NCBI GenBank assembly: GCA_937981985.1
Contig: CALJNB010000037.1
Location: 1 to 42,015 of the forward strand
Length of the DNA stretch: 42,015 bases
Source of the DNA: an uncultured bacterium
Lineage (GTDB): Bacteria > Myxococcota_A > Bradymonadia > Bradymonadales > Bradymonadaceae
Direction of reading: 5' to 3'
The notes under the pieces are model-generated. The model did no database searches, was not told where the DNA came from, and worked only from the letters and a program-made list of their open reading frames with translations. The position numbers were made by a program, and so were the translations under genes. The number at the start of each line of letters is the position of its first letter. Positions within the stretch are counted from its first letter, which is position 1. This document shows positions 1-10,285 of the stretch, piece by piece.

Positions 1-70
1 ATCTAAATAAAGTAATAACTCCTGCACAAAAGTAAAAATCACCCTAGCGATATTGAAGCGGCGTTGTTAA

Positions 71-1381
<1,311 letters not shown>

Positions 1382-1422
1382 TTGTTCTTCTAGTTTACTA
1401 ATGTTTTACAGGAGTGACTGAT

Positions 1423-3480
1423 ATGTTTCGCGTTGACATCAATACCATTCGAAACTCCGTTGTCCGAGACGCAACGGACGTTAAACGTATGGACGGCAAG
1501 AAGGTCGCAAAAGCGGTTCGTTTGCAGATTGCGGATTACGTCAGAAACCTAAAAAAAATCAACGTACAACCTAAGCTAGTTGTCATTATTGTCGGAGAAG
1601 ATCCCGCTTCAGAAATTTATGTACGGCTAAAGATAAAAGGATGTAAAGAGGTAGGAATACTCAGCGAGCTTATCACTTTTCCGTCAGATATCTCGCCCGA
1701 CGAACTCTATACCGCAGTCGATAAGTTGAGTGCCGACGATAGCGTTGATGGTATTCTCGTCCAGTTTCCGGTTCCTGATCACTTGAGTGAAACCGAGATC
1801 GTCGAACGGATTGCACCTTCTAAAGATGTTGATGGGTCACATTCTGAAAACCTCGGCCGTTTGATTGCCTGGCGAGGAGAAATAGAGCCGTGTACTCCGC
1901 GAGGTATCATGACTCTTATGCGAGTTTATGGAATCGAACCACGTGGAAAAAGAGCTGTAGTTATTGGCCGGTCTATGGTGGTTGGACGCCCCATGGCGCA
2001 GATGCTGGTTCGCGCAGACGCCACCGTTACGGTGTGCCATCGATATACGAAAGATCTTCAATCCTTTGTTTCTCAAGCTGATATTTTAGTCGTGGCCACC
2101 GGAGTTCCTCACTTGGTTCCCGGTGCCTGGGTGAAACCCGGTGCCGCAGTGTTTGATGTGGGAATAACACGCTTGGATAACGGGAAGCTACGCGGGGACG
2201 TGAACCTTGAAGAATGTATCGAACACGTCGGGAAAATTTCTCCGGTTCCGGGCGGAGTGGGGCCGATGACGGTTGCGACCTTGCTTGAAAATACGATAAG
2301 AGCTGCCACGGTAAGGCGGAAAGTCAATCTTGATATGTACGATACCGACAACGATTTAATAAAAGAGCCCGAAAGGAAAATAATGAATACTGATTTGAAG
2401 CACGTCCCTCTTGAACAAAAGCATATCGATTTGGGCGGCAAAATGGTCTCCTTTGCCGGCTACCTCATGCCCATCCATTTTACTGGAATTAAAGACGAAC
2501 ATTTTGCGGTGAGAACCAATGTTGGGCTCTTTGATGTGAGCCATATGGGAGAAGTGTTCGTTCGCGGTCCCGGTGCAGTAGCAGCGGTTGACGCACTTAT
2601 CACAAATGATCTTTCTTCGGCGACTACAGGCCAAGCGATTTACACCGCGATGTGCAACACGGAAGGTGGCATCATCGATGATCTCATTGTCTATCGAATG
2701 TCTGACGAGGAAGTGCTCATGTGCGTGAATGCCGGAAATCGCGATAAGGATTTTGCACATATTTCCAAGCATATTTCAAAAGATGTAATACTTAGCGATG
2801 AAAGCGATGATTGGGTTCAATTTGCGATTCAGGGTCCCCATTCAGAAGCACTTTTAGCTGGAATTTGTTCTGCAGATTTGAGTGATATTAGATACTATAC
2901 TGGCGTTTATGCAGAAGTAGGCGGTTTCAAGGCGTTGGTTTCTAGAACCGGCTACACCGGCGAAGATGGGTTTGAGATTTACGCGAAAAATGAGGTTGGA
3001 GAATCGATTTTTGATGCCATTACCGAAGCCGGCAAAAAATTTAATATGCAAAATTGTGGACTTGGGTGTCGCGATACCTTGCGCTTAGAAGCAAAATATT
3101 TGCTCTACGGAAACGACATGACCGAAGACGTAAATCCTATCGAAGCCGGTTTAAGTTGGGTTGTTAAGCTTGGAAAGAAATCTGATTTTATCGGAAAAGC
3201 TGCGATCGAGGCGATAAAAAAAGCGGGGCCGACGCGACGTTTACGTGGATTTGTACTTCAAGAACGGGGCGTCTTAAGGCCGGGTTATTCTATACTTGAC
3301 GGCGACAAGAAAATCGGTGAATTAACCAGCGGAACCTATTCTCCGACATTGAACCAAAGCATCGGTTTGGGGTACGTGGATATAGGTTCAACGAAATTAA
3401 AAGAAGTTAATATTGAAATTCGCGGTCGGCATTTGCTGGCTGCAGTAACAAAAAAGGCCTTTTACCAAAGAGAGAAGTAA
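1423..3480 (+). CDS. Fused FolD-GcvT: methylene-THF dehydrogenase/cyclohydrolase plus aminomethyltransferase
   Basis: One uninterrupted frame of 685 aa joins two folate enzymes. Residues about 20-300 are FolD (5,10-methylene-THF to methenyl- to 10-formyl-THF): the catalytic Lys near 70 in YVRLKIKGC, KDVDGSHSENLGRL, GRSMVVGRPM near 182 (NAD(P) site) and PGGVGPMTVATLLENT near 276. Residues 321-685 are GcvT, the T-protein of the glycine cleavage system: FAGYLMPIHF, GLFDVSHMGEV, GGIIDDLIVY with the catalytic Asp near 419, DTLRLEAKYLLYGNDM and NPIEAGLSW. About 20 charged residues link them. I prefer ATG 1423 (GGAG 9 nt upstream) to GTG 1414. An in-frame ATG at 2383 has its own Shine-Dalgarno, so free GcvT could also be made. 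About 17 residues precede the normal FolD start. gcvH follows directly; gcvP is not in the window. Both domain calls are very secure; that it works as a fusion is inferred. Confidence 0.95.
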   Translation: MFRVDINTIRNSVVRDATDVKRMDGKKVAKAVRLQIADYVRNLKKINVQPKLVVIIVGEDPASEIYVRLKIKGCKEVGILSELITFPSDISPDELYTAVDKLSADDSVDGILVQFPVPDHLSETEIVERIAPSKDVDGSHSENLGRLIAWRGEIEPCTPRGIMTLMRVYGIEPRGKRAVVIGRSMVVGRPMAQMLVRADATVTVCHRYTKDLQSFVSQADILVVATGVPHLVPGAWVKPGAAVFDVGITRLDNGKLRGDVNLEECIEHVGKISPVPGGVGPMTVATLLENTIRAATVRRKVNLDMYDTDNDLIKEPERKIMNTDLKHVPLEQKHIDLGGKMVSFAGYLMPIHFTGIKDEHFAVRTNVGLFDVSHMGEVFVRGPGAVAAVDALITNDLSSATTGQAIYTAMCNTEGGIIDDLIVYRMSDEEVLMCVNAGNRDKDFAHISKHISKDVILSDESDDWVQFAIQGPHSEALLAGICSADLSDIRYYTGVYAEVGGFKALVSRTGYTGEDGFEIYAKNEVGESIFDAITEAGKKFNMQNCGLGCRDTLRLEAKYLLYGNDMTEDVNPIEAGLSWVVKLGKKSDFIGKAAIEAIKKAGPTRRLRGFVLQERGVLRPGYSILDGDKKIGELTSGTYSPTLNQSIGLGYVDIGSTKLKEVNIEIRGRHLLAAVTKKAFYQREK
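2372..2385 (+). promoter_or_regulatory. Internal ribosome-binding site and ATG at the start of the GcvT half
   Basis: AAAGGA lies 5 nt before an in-frame ATG at 2383, exactly where a stand-alone GcvT would begin (MNTDLKHVPLEQKH). It suggests either that two separate genes fused by loss of the folD stop, leaving the old start in place, or that free GcvT is still made from the same mRNA. The match is seen directly; its use is inferred. Confidence 0.5.
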
Positions 3481-3864
3481 ATGAATTTTCCAAGTGATTT
3501 GTTATACACAAAAGACCACGAATGGGTCAGCTTAGACGGTAATGTGATGACGATTGGTATCACCGATCATGCACAGGACGCTTTAGGTGATATTGTGTTT
3601 TTCGAAAGCCCAGAAGTTGGGCAACTCATCGAAGCAGAGGAAGCGTTTTGCGTTATCGAAAGCGTTAAAACCGTTTCTGATGTTTACGCACCGACCTCAG
3701 GGGAAATTGAGGAAGTGAACGAAGAAGTTGAAGAGAACGCGGAGTTCATTAACAGTGACCCTTACGGAAAAGGTTGGTTGGTAAAAATTAAGTTTGATAC
3801 GAGCGAAGATCTTGGGCTTCTAGATGCTGACGAGTATGAAGAGTTTTTGAAAAACGAAGGCTAG
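3481..3864 (+). CDS. gcvH: Glycine cleavage system H protein
   Basis: GcvH carries the lipoyl arm that passes the aminomethyl group of glycine from GcvP to GcvT and is then reoxidised by GcvL. The 127-aa protein has the normal length. It shows the N-terminal YTKDHEWVSLDG, GITDHAQDALGDIVF, and the lipoylation motif VIESVKTVSDVYAPTSGE with the acceptor Lys near residue 63, followed by NSDPYGKGWLVKI. The ATG follows the TAA of folD-gcvT with no gap, so translation is probably coupled. It is the last gene of the apparent eno-folD/gcvT-gcvH operon; no gcvP, gcvL or lipoyl-ligase gene follows, as the next gene faces the other way. Confidence 0.97.
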   Translation: MNFPSDLLYTKDHEWVSLDGNVMTIGITDHAQDALGDIVFFESPEVGQLIEAEEAFCVIESVKTVSDVYAPTSGEIEEVNEEVEENAEFINSDPYGKGWLVKIKFDTSEDLGLLDADEYEEFLKNEG

Positions 3865-3957
3865 ATTCACGCATCTTACCCTTTAGAGAACATTTCGGGG
3901 GCCAGCCCTCATCATCATTAAAACGAAGAGGGAGTCGGTACTTACGAATTCGATGCC

Positions 3958-4566
3958 TTACTTTCCGAAGGCCTTTTTGAAACCTGGACGTTCCGTTAGA
4001 CCTTGGTAATAGGTGGCCAGGATAGGATATTTTTCAAGCTGTCCAATGTACGCTGCCCAATTACAACTGAATCCGACGGCAATATCGGCACCAGAGAATG
4101 TTGTTCCCACAAGATATTTTCGGCCCTCGAGACGGTTTGAAAGCATGGCAGCTTGTTTGGCAAAATTCTCCACGGCTTTTTCAGCAATCTGAGCATTCTT
4201 TTGGTCTTCAGGAAGATACATGGTGTGCATCATAATCTCGGAAAGCGTTGGATCCATTTCGGCTACAGAAAAGACGCACCATTGATAATACTCAGCACGT
4301 TCGGGCGTTCCGATTTTTGGCGCTAAACCTGCCTCGGGATTTTCATCGATGAGTTGCATTACAATCGCCACCGACTCTTGAATCGTATAGTCGTCAGTAC
4401 GGTAGGTGGGAACCTTTCCTAGAGGATTTACGGCCAAGTATTCTGCCGCTTTATGTTCTCCTTTTTGAAGATTTAGCGGACGGCTCGTATAGATTGCACC
4501 TATTTCTTCTAAGGCCCATTTTGCGCGATTGGAACGAGTAGGATTGGTTTCGAAAAGTTCTTTCAT
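3958..4566 (-). CDS. Glutathione S-transferase family protein
   Basis: A soluble thioredoxin-fold plus helical-domain protein of about 202 aa, the standard GST length. N-terminal domain: ELFETNPTRSNRAKWALEEIG, then VNPLGKVPTYRTDDYTIQES with the cis-Pro and the ES pair that binds the glutathione gamma-glutamyl group. C-terminal domain: the N-capping-box-like segment FSGADIAVGF near residue 160. The longest frame starts at 4578, but its first codon lies against a GGAG that is well placed (3-6 nt) for ATG 4569 or 4566, so the real start is probably one of those. A perfect inverted repeat lies 34 nt upstream. The gene stands alone; gcvH converges on it. The substrate cannot be told. Confidence 0.9.
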   Translation of the reverse strand: MKELFETNPTRSNRAKWALEEIGAIYTSRPLNLQKGEHKAAEYLAVNPLGKVPTYRTDDYTIQESVAIVMQLIDENPEAGLAPKIGTPERAEYYQWCVFSVAEMDPTLSEIMMHTMYLPEDQKNAQIAEKAVENFAKQAAMLSNRLEGRKYLVGTTFSGADIAVGFSCNWAAYIGQLEKYPILATYYQGLTERPGFKKAFGK

Positions 4567-4599
4567 CATATTCTCCATTTAAAATGATCAGACGTTGAC

Positions 4600-4615
4600 C
4601 ATATTCACTAATATG
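4600..4615. promoter_or_regulatory. Palindrome CATATT-N4-AATATG upstream of the GST gene
   Basis: A perfect 6-bp inverted repeat with a 4-nt spacer lies 34-49 nt upstream of the likely GST start, in the promoter zone. It has the size of an operator for a dimeric winged-helix regulator. No regulator gene adjoins it. Two T-tracts (8 and 10 T at 4651-4658 and 4661-4670) just upstream, read as A-tracts on the gene strand, could act as an UP-element or a bent region. Function is inferred. Confidence 0.35.
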
Positions 4616-4680
4616 ACGAACAAGGGAAACCTCATTCGACATCTTTTACATTTTTTTTGATTTTTTTTTTCGTAGGTTTC

Positions 4681-5205
4681 TTAGTCGATTTTTACGACCC
4701 CGAAATTGCCACGATCCATAATCACCAGACCTTGGGTGGGGCCAATGGAATTCGTCAGTGACATGGCGTTACCCACAAAGTGGACCGCAGTGGAAATGTG
4801 TTGGGGGGTTTGATCGAATTCAAATTCAATGGCTTTTATATAGTTTGGCAGCTTAAAGAGGAGGGCGATCGATAACCCCTCCTTTCGCCGATACTTGATT
4901 CGTGTTTTTTCGTTTTTCAGTATCGTTGATGCGCTTAAACCGGATAGCGCCATTTTTTTAAGAGCCGGCGACACGGCAAGCGATTCTCGTTTGGAAAAGA
5001 TCCCATCGTTGTTTTTGTCGTAGATTCCTAAAAGATAATCTAAACGCTTTCCTGGTGCTTCCCGAAAAGTAATGAGCACTTCAAGATTGTCCTTCGAGCT
5101 ATCGATGATAACAACGCGTTCGGAATCGAATTCATGACCCAAGGATTGAGACGCGGTGAGCGATAAAAAAAGTGAAATTGAGACCGCACAGAGTGTTTGT
5201 GACAT
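4681..5205 (-). CDS. Secreted protein with one EF-hand loop, function unknown
   Basis: 174 aa with a signal peptide (hydrophobic about 6-18, likely cut near SLGHE), so exported to the periplasm or beyond. Residues 63-74 form a canonical 12-residue EF-hand loop, DKNNDGIFSKRE, with oxygen ligands at positions 1, 3, 5 and 12; one unpaired loop may bind Ca2+ weakly or pair in a dimer. The remainder looks beta-rich and matches no family I recognise. The ATG shares one base with the stop of the upstream metallohydrolase gene (TAATG), so it is translationally coupled and is the third gene of the porin operon. This suggests an accessory role for that envelope system. Confidence 0.8.
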   Translation of the reverse strand: MSQTLCAVSISLFLSLTASQSLGHEFDSERVVIIDSSKDNLEVLITFREAPGKRLDYLLGIYDKNNDGIFSKRESLAVSPALKKMALSGLSASTILKNEKTRIKYRRKEGLSIALLFKLPNYIKAIEFEFDQTPQHISTAVHFVGNAMSLTNSIGPTQGLVIMDRGNFGVVKID

Positions 5206-8200
5206 TAATGCGCGTGACCGCCAAAGGCCTCAAAGAGTATTCGCACATCTCGGTCTTCACCTTTAGGTCGAGATAGGGGGGATTTATGATCGTGATGTCC
5301 TGGAATAGGACCGGGCTTGAGTCGTCCCTTGCGTGCGTTTTTAAGTGCTTGCGGATCGTAGATCACGCTCGCGTTTACTAAAATACCCTCTTCACACTTG
5401 ATTACAGGTGGATTGGCAGGCGTGAATTCCCCGTCTCCATCGACGATAACCCAAATAGGATTCGTGAACGCAAAAGGCGTTACCGGGAAGGTCGTTTCGG
5501 GTCCGAGTCCTGGAATAGGTTCCGTCAGACCGAATACGCCGGCCAGCGATCCTACCACATCTGAGAAGTTAAAAGGTGGAATGTCTTGAGGGGAAACGAC
5601 TGGGAATAGATTATTATCTCCTTCAACTTCAACGACAAACCATGAATCTTTATCGACCGAAACGCTATAGGTTGCTTCAAAAACATTGTTATCCAGATTT
5701 ATTGGGACCCAGCCCCAGAACCCCTTGTCTTGATCGGGTTCAAGATTTTTTAGGGGTTCACCGTTTGCGAGTATTCGAAAACGACTTGGATTAACCCAGT
5801 TAGCCGCTTCGATATGGACGGTGATAGAAAGGGGGCCGGTAGCAATCAGTTCTGAACCGATGGGCTTGTCGTTGATTTTGAACCAAACGAAGGGGCCGTT
5901 AGTGACAATATTATGGTGGGATTTCATGGCGTCCACCAGTGTTTTATCTGTATACTTCTCGAGGCTATCGTCGCCGACCCAGAAAAAATTCCGAGGGAAA
6001 CCGGGTTCATCGATTCGGTCGTCGTGCGTATCAGAGTTTCCGGTTGCGGTATATTTCTTATAGGTCCCATCGGGGCGCTTTCTATTGAGTAGATTGTACC
6101 AATCGTCCAAAGCGCCGGGTTGGAGAACATCATCGCCGTTACAAAGCACATCGTTTTCATTTGGGATTCTACTTTCTACGTATGAAGTGATGGTTTCATC
6201 ACGCTTGGTTTTAGTAAACATCTCTACATCATCTTCGGTAACGAGCATGTCCGGGGTCGTCAAAAACATCGCAAGCGCTTCATTTAACGCAGAAACATCT
6301 TCGACGCCGTCCGTGAAAAAGTCCTCAAGAATTCCGCTACGTAAGGCCGAACGCACCGTGGACGGCATCGCGTTCGGAGCGCCCGCGGCTGCGCTTTTAT
6401 CGTATGGCATTCGAAAGTGTCGAAGTTCTTCTAAGTGTCTGCCACCTAAGATTTCTATGGCGTCGAAATTCCAGCTAAAAGTGGAACGATATTCGACATC
6501 ACCGTCCGGGTTTTCAGTTGAAGTATAAAACGCAGGTCCGTTTGGCGATGCGAGAGTTGCAGTTGAAAAGCCTTTATCGCCCGTTAAAAAGGGGAGACTT
6601 ATGGTGGTGTCGAATGCGTTCAAGTTATGTTGGGCAAAATAACCGAGTATGGGAGTTCGTGGATGATTTACTTGGACGATGTTTTCCCCGTCATACAAAT
6701 CACGCATTTCAGCGAAAAGACGTTCTGGAGGTATGCCTTGCCATCTCACAGAACCACGACTGATTTTTTCGATGTTATAATCGACAGGGAATGCGTTGAA
6801 ATGACCTGCTTCGAAGGTCGTTAGTTCAAGCCCAACGGTTGACCGCATGAAATTTTGAAGGTTGTTGCGTTGAATATAGGGCGCAAAATCAGTCACATAA
6901 TTATGTTCGGTAGAAACCGCGATCTCTACCCCTTCGCCAGCAAGTGATTTTACCCTAAGGTTGTTATCGAGTCCTGAATCGATCGATCCTGCCGAGTGGA
7001 TATGGAAATCTCCACCCAGATATCCGGAGGTATCAATTGCGCGTTCCAAGGTCCCTGCGATGCTTAAGGTTTGGCCAGGCTTGAGATCCACATCGATCGT
7101 GTCGATTCCATATTCCAGACCGCGACTTATTACGGCTTGGTACTTTCCCGGGCGCACGTGCATTGTGGCGATACCAGGTCCGTCTGAATATTTCGTTTCC
7201 TCGATATAGCGCCGCGTTTTCGAATCGGCGTTGTCAGGGTCGAGGTCTGTTGGTTTCCACGGGGCCCCGGTGGTTAGATTTACGAGAAGGTCTTTGGGTT
7301 TTCTATCCCCAAGTTCCTCGTGAATACCAACTAGAGTGACTTTGAAAGGGATAAGTTGGCCGCTTTCATCGGTTGCAGATGTGATTAAGGTTGCCGAAGA
7401 CTTTGCGATTAAAGAAATGCTATTCGGTGACGTTCCTTGGATTTTAATCGGAATCATATCGCCAGTAGGACGACCTTCACCCGTGGACTGAAAGCAATAA
7501 TCTCCGTCGGGTAACTCAAATTCGAACTGCCCATCTTCAAAGGTGAACGCTTGGCTAATAATTTCGACAAGAGAACAATTCCCGCCGATATCGGTATAGA
7601 TCATCACGCTTTCATTTTTTCCTACACGGGTCTTTTCAACTTCGTCGATGACTTCTCCGTTAATAGTATGCGTTTTTACGTTTCTGATTTTATAAATTTC
7701 ATCATAGATGGACGCCACGTCACCGGTGCCCAGAATGAAATAATTAGTGAATGTGAACTCTGAGGGGGCTGTTTCGGCGGCGGATCTGCAGCTTTCCCAC
7801 GCGTTAACACAATCGGTTATTTTAGCGTTGCAAATATCGTCTTTACAGGGCCCAAAGGCTTCGCGGCAGGCGTTTTCTGGAACGCCATCTTCTTGGCAAA
7901 AATCTGGAGAAAGTGAAAGAGGAGCACGAGCGCTGAATACACCTCCGAAACCACTGGCGTTAAAAAGGTAAAGCATGTCGTCTTTTTCAGCTAGGTTACT
8001 ATAAACAGCGCTATCTAAATCGGTTTGATAAGCAAAATTGTCTTCGCCTCGATCCGTTGCGATGAACCCATAGTTCACGCCATTGGTGTTTGTAGAAGCG
8101 ACAAGATTGGTTAGCTTCCCGGGGAAACCTGGAAGTGCGACGGGAATGCTCAATTCCTCTACGAGTCCCTGTTGGAGATCAAAACCCAAGCCTGGCAAGA

Positions 8201-8957
8201 ATACTTTGGAAAGCGCACCGAATCCCAAGATGTGCCCGAGAGGAAGTCTGAAATTACCGAGTTCGATTCCTAAAGCCTTCAAAGCGTTGAGGACGATCTG
8301 CGGCGGCATCTCCAGGTTTCGAAGGCTGATATTTCTCATTTTGCTTTCGATACGAATGTGTCTGGCTTCGGGCTCTAAGATATAACGTGTTGAAAACTCA
8401 ATATTTGCACCGAAATCGGAGTCCGGTGGATCGCCCCCCACCACACCCTTAATGAGTTCAGAAGGTTCTTTGTAACTTCCTAGAAGAAGTTGATTTAGAT
8501 ATCGAATCATCGTTATGAATTCGCCACCCTTTCCTTTAACTTCGATGATTGCAGCCTTTCCGTCCTGTCCATCGGCAATGACTTCGACGGAATCGGGGTC
8601 AATCATTTCCATGAAAAACGAAGGAAACATTTCCCCAAAAGTATCGTTTCCGTTTCCACCCAGCGGACCTCCTATATCACTGGAGTGGCGCAAGTCGGCA
8701 TCAATTAAAGAACCGCCAAAAATACCCGAACCACGGTTGAAGGTTTTATCCTGGACAATGATTCGTATCTGTTCGTTTTGAAGCATGTAGTCGCCAACTT
8801 CTCCCAGTGCAGTTGGCCCACCGATGAGCTGACTTCGTTCTGTAATTCTAAAACTTTCTGACTTTTGTTCTCGAGTGCCCTCGCAGCTCCAAAGAAGTAT
8901 GATGAGCATCGGCCAGAGGTGTTTCATTGGACATCGTTTTTGTTTGGTAAGTTTCAT
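5205..8957 (-). CDS. Large lipoprotein with a CehA/McbA-type PHP metallohydrolase domain
   Basis: About 1250 aa. A lysine-rich n-region, a short hydrophobic stretch and the lipobox LLWSC (acylated Cys near 23) predict a lipoprotein. Residues about 25-640 are beta-rich with carboxypeptidase-regulatory-like features. The catalytic part has the metal-ligand pattern of the PHP superfamily: DFHIHS near 650, STEHN near 681, NHPR near 763 and SDTHDD near 974. CehA/McbA relatives hydrolyse carbamate or other esters, but the substrate here is unknown. The C-terminus is His-rich (GHHDHK, GGHAH). A short Cys-rich insert near residues 350-390 (CQEDG, CREAFGPCKDDIC) may be disulfide-bonded. ATG 8957 overlaps the porin stop as TAATG, so I prefer it to TTG 8963. 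The superfamily call is firm; the reaction is not. Confidence 0.85.
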   Translation of the reverse strand: MKLTKQKRCPMKHLWPMLIILLWSCEGTREQKSESFRITERSQLIGGPTALGEVGDYMLQNEQIRIIVQDKTFNRGSGIFGGSLIDADLRHSSDIGGPLGGNGNDTFGEMFPSFFMEMIDPDSVEVIADGQDGKAAIIEVKGKGGEFITMIRYLNQLLLGSYKEPSELIKGVVGGDPPDSDFGANIEFSTRYILEPEARHIRIESKMRNISLRNLEMPPQIVLNALKALGIELGNFRLPLGHILGFGALSKVFLPGLGFDLQQGLVEELSIPVALPGFPGKLTNLVASTNTNGVNYGFIATDRGEDNFAYQTDLDSAVYSNLAEKDDMLYLFNASGFGGVFSARAPLSLSPDFCQEDGVPENACREAFGPCKDDICNAKITDCVNAWESCRSAAETAPSEFTFTNYFILGTGDVASIYDEIYKIRNVKTHTINGEVIDEVEKTRVGKNESVMIYTDIGGNCSLVEIISQAFTFEDGQFEFELPDGDYCFQSTGEGRPTGDMIPIKIQGTSPNSISLIAKSSATLITSATDESGQLIPFKVTLVGIHEELGDRKPKDLLVNLTTGAPWKPTDLDPDNADSKTRRYIEETKYSDGPGIATMHVRPGKYQAVISRGLEYGIDTIDVDLKPGQTLSIAGTLERAIDTSGYLGGDFHIHSAGSIDSGLDNNLRVKSLAGEGVEIAVSTEHNYVTDFAPYIQRNNLQNFMRSTVGLELTTFEAGHFNAFPVDYNIEKISRGSVRWQGIPPERLFAEMRDLYDGENIVQVNHPRTPILGYFAQHNLNAFDTTISLPFLTGDKGFSTATLASPNGPAFYTSTENPDGDVEYRSTFSWNFDAIEILGGRHLEELRHFRMPYDKSAAAGAPNAMPSTVRSALRSGILEDFFTDGVEDVSALNEALAMFLTTPDMLVTEDDVEMFTKTKRDETITSYVESRIPNENDVLCNGDDVLQPGALDDWYNLLNRKRPDGTYKKYTATGNSDTHDDRIDEPGFPRNFFWVGDDSLEKYTDKTLVDAMKSHHNIVTNGPFVWFKINDKPIGSELIATGPLSITVHIEAANWVNPSRFRILANGEPLKNLEPDQDKGFWGWVPINLDNNVFEATYSVSVDKDSWFVVEVEGDNNLFPVVSPQDIPPFNFSDVVGSLAGVFGLTEPIPGLGPETTFPVTPFAFTNPIWVIVDGDGEFTPANPPVIKCEEGILVNASVIYDPQALKNARKGRLKPGPIPGHHDHKSPLSRPKGEDRDVRILFEAFGGHAH

Positions 8958-10285
8958 TACCAACTCGCTTCTATGAGGATTTCTAATTTGTTATTATCGA
9001 TTTCGGTCGGCGATTGTTCGCCGGTTATCGTATAGTCGATAAGAAGACGGAAGGGATAATCGGGGACGTAATTCACACCGAAAGTGAGGTAAGTAAGTGC
9101 ATCGCCTTCCAGTTTATTCGAGTCATCTAACATCGCGTAACGAAATTTTGGCTGGAATCCGAGGAAGGGTTCCTGAACGGCAAGGCTTCCCTGAAACCCA
9201 AGCCTTGAGTATTCGTTTTGGGTGGTGTTACTCACGCTCTCGCCGATGACGCCCCCCGCAACGCTGGCCCATGAAACGTCTATTGCAAGGTCGGCCGCCC
9301 ATCCGAAAACGGTTTCATCAAGCTGATTTGGAGCCAGCCCGATTGTGCGCTCGTTGAAGGTCGCACCGCCACCCACACGAACCATTTTTCCGTATAGAAA
9401 ATCCAAACGTCCATAATACGCGAGTGCGTCGTTGTCATTTAGAGCGCGCTTAGAGGATGAACCATTCGTTGCGCCGATGGCATATTTTATTCCGAAACCT
9501 TCTTCGCTCTCGTCGAAGAATATTCCATCAGTTGAAAGGGTAGCGCCGACTTCGTGACTTCGTGATAACTTTAAAACGTTAGGTCCATCGATTCCAGTAA
9601 CTCCTTTGCTCATCACTGACCGGCTAACGAAAGGTCTCTCCGTAGCGGTCAGATTTGCTTCGCCATCAAAGGAGGGCCTAAATTGACCCACTGTGATTTT
9701 TGCGTACTTAATCGGTGCCCACCAAATAAACGCGTCTTTGGCCTGAACACTCAGTAAGGCGTTAGGATCATTTGAAGCGCCATGACGTCGAACCGCACCA
9801 TCAATTTCAAATCGAAATCCCGCAGAATCTTTGAAATATCCGTTAACCGTCAGACGCGCAGCGTCTAGTTCGAACCCGTCATGCTGACCGTAGTTTCCCG
9901 ATATATCATTTTGAATATTCGTGTACCCGGCACGAAGGTGACCCCCAAGTCCCAAAATCCATTTATAATCCTTCTTATCTTCAGGCGAGATGTTTCGATT
10001 CCATTCGATATGGACTTCTTTGGCGGCTAAATGGGATTTCTCGCTGTTATCTAACTTTTGGATCGGCGTAGTTGATGTTTTTCCCGGTTGCGAAACTGTG
10101 AGTACTTTTGACCGCTTTTCTTCTTTTACGATTTCGTTTTTTAGCTCCGGCTTATCTGTAGCATTAGCAACCTCATCGCAAAGCTCATCTTCGGGACAAT
10201 TCTCGTTATCTTGCATCTCTTGTGCGTAAAGATTGCTGTTCAGAACGAGAAGGCTCAGCGTGGTAATCGTAAGTATTCGATTCAT
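8957..10285 (-). CDS. Outer-membrane porin, OprO/OprP (phosphate-selective porin) type
   Basis: 442 aa. A signal peptide ends at LYAQE (about residue 22); an acidic/basic linker of about 85 residues follows, then a beta-barrel region from about 108: LGGHLRAGYTN, FELDAARLTVNGYF, FEIDGA, AFIWWAPIKYAKITVGQFRPSF and alternating strands to the end. It closes with EASW, an aromatic C-terminus like the usual Phe signal read by BAM. The QFRPSF and FELDAARL patterns are typical of the OprO/P family, which passes phosphate, polyphosphate or other anions; specificity is not shown here. A good AGAGGA precedes the ATG. It is first in an operon with the PHP lipoprotein and EF-hand protein, suggesting entry of a solute that the lipoprotein acts on. 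Confidence 0.88.
   Translation of the reverse strand: MNRILTITTLSLLVLNSNLYAQEMQDNENCPEDELCDEVANATDKPELKNEIVKEEKRSKVLTVSQPGKTSTTPIQKLDNSEKSHLAAKEVHIEWNRNISPEDKKDYKWILGLGGHLRAGYTNIQNDISGNYGQHDGFELDAARLTVNGYFKDSAGFRFEIDGAVRRHGASNDPNALLSVQAKDAFIWWAPIKYAKITVGQFRPSFDGEANLTATERPFVSRSVMSKGVTGIDGPNVLKLSRSHEVGATLSTDGIFFDESEEGFGIKYAIGATNGSSSKRALNDNDALAYYGRLDFLYGKMVRVGGGATFNERTIGLAPNQLDETVFGWAADLAIDVSWASVAGGVIGESVSNTTQNEYSRLGFQGSLAVQEPFLGFQPKFRYAMLDDSNKLEGDALTYLTFGVNYVPDYPFRLLIDYTITGEQSPTEIDNNKLEILIEASW

Noticed and set aside
6085..6528. Long open frame opposite the metallohydrolase gene
   Set aside because: It is a shadow of the coding strand with low-complexity Ser/Arg content and no ribosome-binding site or family match.
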